Assembly (NCBI GenBank): GCA_903842475.1
Contig: CAIMMA010000199.1
Coordinates: 1 to 5,130, forward strand
Direction of reading: 5' to 3'
Source: an uncultured bacterium
Lineage (GTDB): Bacteria > Desulfobacterota > Desulfobulbia > Desulfobulbales > Desulfobulbaceae
DNA length: 5,130 bases
Shown here: one piece after another, positions 1 through 5,130 of the stretch
Layout: each line of letters begins with the position of its first letter
Position numbering within the stretch: the first letter of the stretch is position 1
Position numbers and translations under genes: made by a program
The notes under the pieces: model-generated
What the model was told of the DNA's origin: nothing
What the model saw: the letters and a program-made list of their open reading frames with translations, nothing else
Databases searched by the model: none

Positions 1-7
1 CATTCGT

Positions 8-124
8 TCAGCTCTTTGCTTCAGGCGCGTTCTTCAAAAACCAGTCGTAAGCCAAACCAATCCCCTCGTCCATCGACACCTTTGGCTTCCACCCCATCCC
101 ACGTATCTTCGTCACATCAACCAC
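8..124 (-). pseudogene. fcl: C-terminal remnant of GDP-L-fucose synthase-like gene
   Basis: Only about the last 38 codons are present, ending at a TGA at 8-10. The translation contains DVTKIRGMGWKPKVS followed by GIGLAYDWFLKN, which matches the C-terminal end of GDP-L-fucose synthases (NAD-dependent epimerase/reductase family, usually about 310-330 residues). That enzyme makes GDP-L-fucose from GDP-4-keto-6-deoxymannose in the cytoplasm for surface polysaccharide. The Rossmann domain and the Ser-Tyr-Lys catalytic site are absent. The open frame continues to 211, but upstream of about 124 its translation no longer resembles the family because it is antisense to the HAD gene. The break therefore lies near 120-130. 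The fragment cannot encode an active enzyme. The family assignment rests on a short stretch; another nucleotide-sugar epimerase of the same superfamily is possible. Confidence 0.6.
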
Positions 125-517
125 CTTATCGGCGTGCACCCGTATGTTGTCGAATTTTTGGAATATTGTATAAAAACCAAGAAGAAGCTGTATCTGGTTA
201 CCAATGCCCACTCCAGCACTTTATCGATTAAGCTAGAGAAAACGGCCATCGGTCCCTGGTTTGACCGAGTTGTCTGCGCGGAGGAGGTTGGGTTGGCCAA
301 AGAAGATCCGCACTTTTGGGAACGGCTGGAACAAATGCTGCATTTTGACAGAACCAAAACCCTGCTGGTTGATGATACCGAGAAGGTACTCTGCTCAGCC
401 CAGACTTACGGCATGGGCCACCTGTTGTTCGTCGCACGTCCCAGCAGCCGGCAGCGAGTGCAATATTCCTGTCAGTTCCCGTCCATTGAGTACTTCAAAG
501 AACTGCTGCCCAAATGA
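122..517 (+). pseudogene. yrfG: 5'-truncated YrfG-like HAD hydrolase (GMP/IMP nucleotidase family)
   Basis: The translation from about 122 resembles the C-terminal two thirds of YrfG-type HAD nucleotidases (E. coli YrfG is about 220 residues; this family dephosphorylates GMP and IMP). Counting from the GTG at 134, HAD motif II is seen in LVTNAHSSTL (21-30), motif III as the Lys at 56 (LAKEDPHFW), and motif IV as the Asp-Asp pair 80-81 (LLVDDTEKVL). The N-terminal motif I with the nucleophile aspartate (DxDGT) is missing, so the product should be inactive. The only in-window start is GTG 134, which has no recognisable Shine-Dalgarno sequence and lies inside the family homology. The frame is open from base 2, across the antisense of the fucose synthase remnant, without a start codon. 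This looks like a gene whose 5' end was lost in a rearrangement. It faces the membrane protein gene to its right. Confidence 0.7.
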
Positions 518-529
518 AGGCCTTCTGGT

Positions 530-567
530 AAAAAAAAAGAGCCACCCCGCACGATGCGGGATGGCTC
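530..567 (-). terminator. Rho-independent terminator of the minus-strand block
   Basis: On the minus strand a 13-position stem (567-555 paired with 551-539, 3-base loop) is followed directly by nine T residues (538-530). The arms begin GAGCCA and end TGGCTC. One stem position is a U-G wobble in the minus-strand RNA but a C-A mismatch in the plus-strand RNA. The T-tract also exists only for minus-strand transcripts. The hairpin starts about 45 bases after the stop codon of the membrane/coiled-coil gene, so it most likely ends that transcript. It gives the plus-strand HAD remnant no T-tract. Confidence 0.9.
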
Positions 568-612
568 GAATTGTTGCAGCTCGCCGACCGGGCACAGACC
601 CGGCGGCGGGGC

Positions 613-1455
613 TCAGGATTTCTTCCTGGCCTTGCTGCCTCCACCGGTATTCTTTTTCTTGAGCTCTTCCATTTCCTTTTGCAAGGTTTGCAGGGATTCG
701 GTGAGCGGCTGGGGATCGAAACCATCCCCTTGCTGCTCAAGCGATTGCAGCCGCGCCGGGATATCGCCAAGCATGGCCTCCGGGGTCATGGCCTGCAGCT
801 TTTGCACGGTATTGCTCAACTGGCCTTCCAGGGTGGCGACGCTAGTCTGCACCGTCCCGAGGACTTTTCCTGAAGCCGCAATCTCACCGGCAAGGGCTTC
901 CAGCTGACCGGCGACGGCAAAGCTGGAGCTTTTCTCCTCCATGGCCTGCATCTGGACATTCAGGGCAGCAAAACGCTCCTGGAGTACCTGCTGGTTATCG
1001 GCAACTTTCTTGACCTCGTCGACAATGATTGTCTGCAGTTCGCCTTTGAGCTGCTCGGTATCAACCGCGACTTGAACCGGCTGAGGCTGGGTAGGCGTAA
1101 CGGGTTGAGCGCACAAGGATTCTTTGCAGGAAAAGGAACCCAGCCGGGAAAACAGCGGCGCACAAAGGGTGGCCACCGAGCGCTTGACTCCTGCGTACAT
1201 CGTAGCCGCGCTCTCCTTGTTGACCAGATAAACGGCAAAAAGAAAGATCCCGATGAGAAAGGCGATACAGACCGCCAAGCCGATGGCCATGGCGATGAGC
1301 CACTGTACAAACCGGAACGCGCCGATAATGATCAGGCCCACCGAATTCATGACGCTTCCCTCGGGAGAAGCGCTGGTCAGGTAAGCCAGCAGGACGAAAA
1401 ACAGCAGCACAACCGCCGATTTGATAAGCGGAGTACGCATCATATTCTCTTTCAT
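613..1455 (-). CDS. Uncharacterised membrane-anchored coiled-coil protein
   Basis: This is a 280-residue protein I cannot assign to a named family. Residues about 10-29 form a first hydrophobic helix, possibly a signal peptide ending near LTSAS. Residues about 38-77 are a long hydrophobic stretch, enough for one or two further helices. A short region with cysteines at 97, 110 and 115 and a Pro/Gln-rich linker (about 117-128) follow. Residues about 130-270 are rich in Gln, Glu, Leu and Lys with heptad-like spacing and predicted helical, so a coiled coil is likely. The C-terminus is strongly basic (KKK and KARKKS). The start at 1455 is supported by GGAGGAG (1462-1468) six bases upstream; Met5 and Met6 are less well placed. 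It lies 223 bases downstream of the HD-GYP pair on the same strand and is followed by a strong terminator. A scaffold or envelope-anchoring role is a guess from shape only. Confidence 0.85.
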   Translation of the reverse strand: MKENMMRTPLIKSAVVLLFFVLLAYLTSASPEGSVMNSVGLIIIGAFRFVQWLIAMAIGLAVCIAFLIGIFLFAVYLVNKESAATMYAGVKRSVATLCAPLFSRLGSFSCKESLCAQPVTPTQPQPVQVAVDTEQLKGELQTIIVDEVKKVADNQQVLQERFAALNVQMQAMEEKSSSFAVAGQLEALAGEIAASGKVLGTVQTSVATLEGQLSNTVQKLQAMTPEAMLGDIPARLQSLEQQGDGFDPQPLTESLQTLQKEMEELKKKNTGGGSKARKKS

Positions 1456-1461
1456 AATTCA

Positions 1462-1468
1462 CTCCTCC
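1462..1468 (-). promoter_or_regulatory. Ribosome binding site of the coiled-coil gene
   Basis: GGAGGAG on the minus strand lies six bases before the ATG at 1455. It is a near-consensus Shine-Dalgarno sequence and decides this start over the Met-Met pair four codons later. Confidence 0.85.
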
Positions 1469-1603
1469 GTTAGGATACTCGCTGTCGCAATCTCGAACAA
1501 TCAAATAGTTTGCCCTGCGAGAGATGCTTTCTACTGCAAGGCGCTTGTATTAGGTAATTCTGAGTGGTTGTAGTGTATTTGGTTTCGAACGGCAAGGGAA
1601 ATA

Positions 1604-1620
1604 TTGCAGAACCGTTGCCA
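1604..1620 (-). promoter_or_regulatory. Candidate sigma-54 (-24/-12) promoter
   Basis: The minus strand reads TGGCAACGGTTCTGCAA. The GG at -24 and the GC at -12 have the spacing required by the sigma-54 consensus TGGCACG-N4-TTGCW. The first five bases match, as do TGC and the final A; three consensus positions differ. Transcription would start near 1594, giving a leader of about 140 bases for the gene beginning at 1455. A weak overlapping sigma-70 alternative exists: TTGACC at 1627-1622 and TATTTC at 1603-1598 with an 18-base spacer. I did not look for an activator site beyond noting the hairpin upstream. Confidence 0.3.
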
Positions 1621-1634
1621 AGGTCAAGGGCGCC

Positions 1635-1661
1635 GCGCATGACCGTTACACCGGCACGCAC
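1635..1661 (-). other. RNA hairpin in the spacer after the second HD-GYP gene
   Basis: On the minus strand GTGCGTG (1661-1655) can pair with CATGCGC (1641-1635), using two G-U wobbles. An inner CCG/CGG pair stacks on it across one bulged base, leaving a six-base loop. It begins 18 bases after the HD-GYP stop codon. No T-tract follows, so it is not an intrinsic terminator. It could protect the mRNA 3' end, pause polymerase, or be incidental in GC-rich sequence. Confidence 0.3.
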
Positions 1662-1678
1662 TAAGGCCCCTGCCCCCT

Positions 1679-3358
1679 TCACCCGGTTTCCGCGAGTTCA
1701 GCGCCTATCCGGGCAAAGGATTCCTGCACCGCGACAAAAGCTTGGACCAGCATGGGGTCCAATTGCTCGCCGGCACTGGCGAGAATCCGATCAAAAGCCT
1801 GCTGATGGGGCAAGCCCCTCTTTTTTTCACTGGTGGCGGTCAATGTTTCATAGGTGTCGACCAGCGCCATGATTCTGGCCTCCAAAGGAATGCCAACGCC
1901 TCGCAACCCATAGGGATACCCCTTGCCGTCCCATCGTTCATGATGGAAATACGCAATGTTTTTAGCCAGCGATAAGAAGCCGGAACCACCAGCCTCTTCT
2001 TCCATGGCCTGAATGACATTGCCGCCGGCCAGCGTATGATCACGCAGGCACTGCTCTTCCTGCTCGGTCAGCGGACTGTTTTTTTCGAGAATCTCATCGG
2101 TGAGGGCTACTTTGCCGATGTCGTGGAGAATCGCACCCTGATACAGGTACTGGATGTACTCCGGGGTAATTTCACCACGATATTCGGGATGACGAGCCAG
2201 CTCACTGGCCAGCACCTTGCAATATTCCCGAATACGCTCAAGGTGATGTCCAGGCGTGAGATCCCGATATTCCGATAATTTAGCCAGGGCGAGGATCGCT
2301 GCGTTTTCAGTCTGCCTGACCTTGCTCAGCGAAACTATCAGTTTATCTTCCAGCTGCTTCCGGATACCGATATCGCGAATGACCAGTTGCACACCAAGTT
2401 TTTTCGTTCCACGGCGGAGGAGTGTACCGCTGATTTCCGTCGCAACCGGGTGGTCCTGATCCGACCACAGGGTTACCTGCCAGGCAGACAACGGCACCTC
2501 CCGTTCAAAGGCATAGAGCAACACGTTCTGCACCGCTTCCCGATCCTGCGCATTGACCGCATCGAAAAACGACCGGCACTCCGATCCGGCCCCGCCGCCA
2601 AAATACTGCAGATAGGAGTTGTTGGCCTGGAGGATGGCACCCTGCGGAGTAACAAGGACAACAGCGTCAGCAATGGCCTCATACAAAATTCGATACCGCT
2701 GTTCCGTCGTCCGCTGCTCCTCGGTTCGCCGCTTGACTTCATGCTCCAGGGTGCCCGCCTGCCGGGCCAAAGCGGCTGCCGCTTCATTTTCCGCGGTTCG
2801 CAACATACATTCCTGCTTTCTGGCAGCGGTATCGGTCCAACTCTGGGTGGCGGCGATTAAGACGAAACACCCCATAAAGAACAGGTTACTGAACAGGTTC
2901 AACAGTTGATGAGGAGCGAGCGATCCAACAACGACCATGGACAACAGGTACACCACCACCAGGGTAAAACCACTGATCAAGGTCTGGGTGGTGGTCAATG
3001 GGGCGATAACCGTATAAATGGTCATAGTCACGATCAAACCGACATAATAAGGGGAGATAACGCCCCCCATGCGGTGAATGGTCAGGAGAATGACAAGCCC
3101 GGTGCAAAGATAGCCGGAAAAACCGATCAGCCAGGCCCGACGCTGCCCCTGATCGCGATAATTCGCCCCGAGGAGCAGGACGCTGCAACCGGCGGCAGCC
3201 ATGCGATAATAAAGAAATTCGTAAAAATGTTCAGGCACGAGGATATAATCAAGCAGGGTGAACAACAGCATCATCCCTATCCCCACTGACAAGATGATGT
3301 ACACCCGGCGATGGTGCAACTGGCTGGACTCCTGACGAAATAGTTCGAGGTACTGCAT
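1679..3358 (-). CDS. Membrane PAS/HD-GYP protein, variant copy
   Basis: A 559-residue probable cyclic di-GMP phosphodiesterase. About six hydrophobic helices (roughly 21-40, 47-63, 76-93, 103-120, 126-145, 153-171) form a membrane module. A Glu/Ala/Arg-rich coiled coil (about 176-222) leads to a PAS domain (about 222-342) and an HD-GYP domain (about 353-552). Expected metal ligands are present: Glu363, His372, His412-Asp413, His441, His472-His473 and Asp501; GYP is at 480-482. The usual YDALTSxRxYK segment reads YETLTATSEKK (503-513), and KPG after the HD motif is KNSP. Activity or ligand preference may therefore differ from its neighbour. The open frame extends to 3508, but I prefer the ATG at 3358: it leaves a 10-base gap to the upstream gene and aligns with the paralogue's N-terminus. 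It lacks a well-placed Shine-Dalgarno sequence, so translation may be coupled to the upstream gene. Confidence 0.9.
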   Translation of the reverse strand: MQYLELFRQESSQLHHRRVYIILSVGIGMMLLFTLLDYILVPEHFYEFLYYRMAAAGCSVLLLGANYRDQGQRRAWLIGFSGYLCTGLVILLTIHRMGGVISPYYVGLIVTMTIYTVIAPLTTTQTLISGFTLVVVYLLSMVVVGSLAPHQLLNLFSNLFFMGCFVLIAATQSWTDTAARKQECMLRTAENEAAAALARQAGTLEHEVKRRTEEQRTTEQRYRILYEAIADAVVLVTPQGAILQANNSYLQYFGGGAGSECRSFFDAVNAQDREAVQNVLLYAFEREVPLSAWQVTLWSDQDHPVATEISGTLLRRGTKKLGVQLVIRDIGIRKQLEDKLIVSLSKVRQTENAAILALAKLSEYRDLTPGHHLERIREYCKVLASELARHPEYRGEITPEYIQYLYQGAILHDIGKVALTDEILEKNSPLTEQEEQCLRDHTLAGGNVIQAMEEEAGGSGFLSLAKNIAYFHHERWDGKGYPYGLRGVGIPLEARIMALVDTYETLTATSEKKRGLPHQQAFDRILASAGEQLDPMLVQAFVAVQESFARIGAELAETG

Positions 3359-3396
3359 AAAAATTGGCTCAGGAATCCTGCCGCAACGGTTGCGGC
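3359..3396 (-). promoter_or_regulatory. Overlapping hairpins and U-tract between the HD-GYP genes
   Basis: On the minus strand, bases 3396-3380 form a perfect seven-base stem (GCCGCAA/TTGCGGC) with a three-base loop, inside the last codons of the upstream gene. A second hairpin, 3382-3366, built on CAGGA/TCCTG and spanning the TGA stop, shares three bases with the first and is followed by AATTTTT next to the downstream ATG. The two cannot form fully together. The second resembles a weak terminator or attenuator and also covers the only AGGA upstream of the downstream start, which is 17 bases away. Any regulatory role is inferred. Confidence 0.35.
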
Positions 3397-5081
3397 GGGG
3401 CTGGACAAGCATGCTTGAATTGCTGCTCGCGCTTGAGAAAGGCGGAAACAATGCTCGGATCAAAATGGCCGCCGCTCTCCTCGACGATGAGTGTGCGGGC
3501 CTGTTCATGGCTGTAGGCTGGTTTATAGGATCTGCTTGAGGTCAAGGCATCATACACATCGGCCAGGGCGACGATCCGGGCGGCCAGCGGGATGGCCACT
3601 CCGGCCAGACCGCTTGGGTAGCCGGAACCATCCCAACGTTCATGATGAAATCGGGTAATTTCCTGCCCCATGCGCAGGAAGGAAAAACTCTCGGTATCCA
3701 GTTCCGATGAGGAAAGGGCAATGCTGCCGTATTCGCAATGGCGTTTCATGGCGGCGAATTCCGCTTCGGTCAGCCTGCCGGGTTTGAGCAAAATGGCGTC
3801 GGGGATGCCGACTTTGCCGATATCATGGAGGACCGAAGACAGGCAGAGTTCCTCGATAAATTCGGCGGTGAGCAGCGGTTCAAGGTCCGGCTCTCCGGCC
3901 AGTTCGGTGGCAAGAATTCGGGTGTACTCCCGGATTCTTCGCAGATGGGCGCCGGTGTTTTCGTCCCGGCATTCGGCCAGACGGGAGAGCCCGAAGATAG
4001 CCGCCTGCCGTGATGTATCGATCAACTGGTGCGAGGCCAACACCTTTTTTTCCATTTCCTTGGTCACGGTGATATCCCGGATGATCAACTGGTATTGCTC
4101 GCCGCTGTCGAACATTTCAACCCGGTTGCCGCTCACCTCCACTTCGATATGCCGGCCCCGACTGGTCCGCAACTGCAACTGCACCCCCCGGACCTCCTCT
4201 CCCAGATGGAGCCGGCTGAGCACCGCACTACTGAATTCCCCCCGATCCTGTGCCGCCACAAAATCGGTGAATACTTTTCCTGCAATTCCTTCCGGGCTCC
4301 CTTCAAGAAGGACGGCGCCGTGCGGGTTGACCATCCGGAGAACGCTGTCCTGGTCGATCAGCACCACCAAATCGAGAATATTGTTATACAGATCACGGAA
4401 TTTGAGGTCCGATTCCTCCAGCAAGGCCATCCGCAGCCTGACGAGTTCTTCGAGATTGTCGTTGTAATGCTTGAATTCACTGCTCATCGCCTGCAGGTTC
4501 TTTTTAGCCCGCAGCGATTTCAGATGGGTCTGCATTTCATCAAAACACTGGACCGCGGTGACCACCACGATAGAAAAAAAGAAAAAGCTGTTATTAACCA
4601 GATAGACCACGCCCCGGTCGTCCAAAGGGGCCGTACCGAGGTACACGGTCAAGACGTACACCAGATACGTCGAACCGCCAAGGAGCAGCGCCTGGGCCAC
4701 ATTGAGCGGGAGCACGGAGAACCCGCCGGCGATCATCAACAGGATGCCGACATAATAATCCGAGACATAGCCGCCAAGCTGTACGGTCATCAACGAAATC
4801 GCCAAAGCCCCGAGCAGCATGGCCGCAGACATGATCGATCGGGCGTGGGGCTTAACTTCGGGATAGGTGAGGATCTGCAGACAACAGAGAAAAAACAGGA
4901 CCGAAACAAGGCGATAGGTGAAAAAAAGGCCGAAATACGGTCGACAGCAGATAAAATCAAGCAGCGCAAAGAGGGAGAAAAAAACCACTCCCAACCACAG
5001 ACAGATGCACGTCCGTTGATAAAACAGGTCGTGCATCTCACCGGCCTTGATGGCCGGCGAAGGTTCGACCGCGGCGCCCAT
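3369..5081 (-). CDS. Membrane PAS/HD-GYP protein, probable cyclic di-GMP phosphodiesterase
   Basis: A 570-residue protein. About six hydrophobic helices (roughly 27-43, 51-71, 82-101, 107-126, 129-149, 158-180) form a membrane sensor module. A coiled-coil linker (about 183-223), a PAS domain (about 224-350) and a canonical HD-GYP domain (about 359-557) follow. HD-GYP hallmarks: Glu370, His379, HDIGK at 419-423, IPD then KPG at 434-435, His448, HHERWDGSGYP at 479-489, and DVYDALTSSRSYK at 508-520. HD-GYP domains hydrolyse cyclic di-GMP at a two- or three-metal centre, so the protein should lower cytoplasmic cyclic di-GMP in response to a signal; the signal is unknown. Start 5081 has AAGGAG at a nine-base spacing. 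Met16 is an alternative start, with AAGG eight bases upstream. Six cysteines cluster in helices 1-2. It follows another gene by six bases and precedes its paralogue by ten, so it is mid-operon. Confidence 0.93.
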   Translation of the reverse strand: MGAAVEPSPAIKAGEMHDLFYQRTCICLWLGVVFFSLFALLDFICCRPYFGLFFTYRLVSVLFFLCCLQILTYPEVKPHARSIMSAAMLLGALAISLMTVQLGGYVSDYYVGILLMIAGGFSVLPLNVAQALLLGGSTYLVYVLTVYLGTAPLDDRGVVYLVNNSFFFFSIVVVTAVQCFDEMQTHLKSLRAKKNLQAMSSEFKHYNDNLEELVRLRMALLEESDLKFRDLYNNILDLVVLIDQDSVLRMVNPHGAVLLEGSPEGIAGKVFTDFVAAQDRGEFSSAVLSRLHLGEEVRGVQLQLRTSRGRHIEVEVSGNRVEMFDSGEQYQLIIRDITVTKEMEKKVLASHQLIDTSRQAAIFGLSRLAECRDENTGAHLRRIREYTRILATELAGEPDLEPLLTAEFIEELCLSSVLHDIGKVGIPDAILLKPGRLTEAEFAAMKRHCEYGSIALSSSELDTESFSFLRMGQEITRFHHERWDGSGYPSGLAGVAIPLAARIVALADVYDALTSSRSYKPAYSHEQARTLIVEESGGHFDPSIVSAFLKREQQFKHACPAPPQPLRQDS

Positions 5082-5087
5082 GGCAGC

Positions 5088-5130
5088 CTACTCCTTGGTG
5101 GCCATGGCAAAGAGGTTGACGTTTTCCCGC
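5088..5130 (-). CDS. C-terminal end of an unidentified upstream gene (partial)
   Basis: An open minus-strand frame enters from the right edge and ends at TAG 5090-5088, encoding RENVNLFAMATKE. Its stop lies six bases before the HD-GYP start and its last codons contain that gene's Shine-Dalgarno sequence, as expected for an operon partner. Thirteen residues are too few to name a family. The other two minus-strand frames at this edge are also open over this short distance, so the call rests on the stop/start spacing. Confidence 0.4.
   Translation of the reverse strand, partial: RENVNLFAMATKE
5091..5096 (-). promoter_or_regulatory. Ribosome binding site of the first HD-GYP gene, inside the upstream gene's end
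   Basis: AAGGAG lies nine bases before the ATG at 5081. Its last bases form the final Glu codon of the preceding reading frame, whose TAG (5090-5088) follows directly. This arrangement fits translational coupling within an operon. Confidence 0.75.

Noticed and set aside
125..211. Upstream extension of the fucose synthase remnant to a Met at 211
   Set aside because: These residues are the antisense of the HAD gene and do not resemble the epimerase family; they are only an open frame.
539..567. The same hairpin as a terminator for the plus-strand HAD remnant
   Set aside because: In plus-strand RNA it has a C-A mismatch and no T-tract after it; the A-tract lies on the wrong side.
1061..1504. 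A 147-codon minus-strand frame overlapping the coiled-coil gene
   Set aside because: It has low-complexity His/Arg/Gly composition and overlaps the better-supported gene, which has a consensus ribosome binding site and clear membrane helices.
1580..1592. A GGTTTCGAAC stretch resembling a tRNA T-loop
   Set aside because: No acceptor, D-arm or anticodon stem can be arranged around it on either strand.
3359..3508. A 50-residue N-terminal extension of the second HD-GYP protein, starting at 3508
   Set aside because: It would overlap 140 bases of the upstream HD-GYP coding end in another frame, has no good ribosome binding site, and is Arg/Ser-rich sequence with no counterpart in the paralogue.
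3670..4467. A 265-codon plus-strand open frame
   Set aside because: It is antisense to the PAS and HD-GYP coding region, which shows clear motifs. Its translation is Ser/Arg-rich with no recognisable domain, typical of an antisense shadow.

Overview
The window reads as a bacterial chromosome fragment, probably from a Gram-negative environmental bacterium. Two multi-pass membrane HD-GYP proteins, a candidate sigma-54 promoter and moderate-to-high GC would suit a deltaproteobacterium (Desulfobulbales or Desulfuromonadales type). That placement is an impression from gene style, not something the sequence proves.

Layout from left to right. Positions 8 to about 124 hold only the last ~38 codons of a GDP-L-fucose synthase-like gene (minus strand). 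They abut, within a few bases, the last two thirds of a YrfG-like HAD nucleotidase on the plus strand (about 122-517). Both fragments have lost their 5' ends at the same point. This is what one deletion across a divergent gene pair would leave, though an assembly chimera would look the same. A strong intrinsic terminator (530-567) reads on the minus strand. It closes a minus-strand block of three complete genes: an uncharacterised membrane/coiled-coil protein (613-1455) and two adjacent HD-GYP proteins (1679-3358 and 3369-5081). At the right edge, 13 codons of a further minus-strand gene end 6 bases before the second HD-GYP gene.

The two HD-GYP proteins share one architecture: about six membrane helices, a coiled-coil linker, a PAS domain and a C-terminal HD-GYP domain. 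They look like an old tandem duplication. The copy transcribed first has every canonical HD-GYP motif. The copy transcribed second keeps the metal ligands and GYP but has a changed ligand-contact loop. They are separated by 10 bases, with two overlapping hairpins and a short U-tract at the junction, so they are probably co-transcribed with some control between them. The likely output is hydrolysis of cyclic di-GMP in response to a membrane or PAS-sensed signal. The third gene is separated by 223 bases containing a possible promoter, so it may be expressed with the pair or on its own. Its function is unknown.

No mobile element, CRISPR array, tRNA or rRNA was seen.
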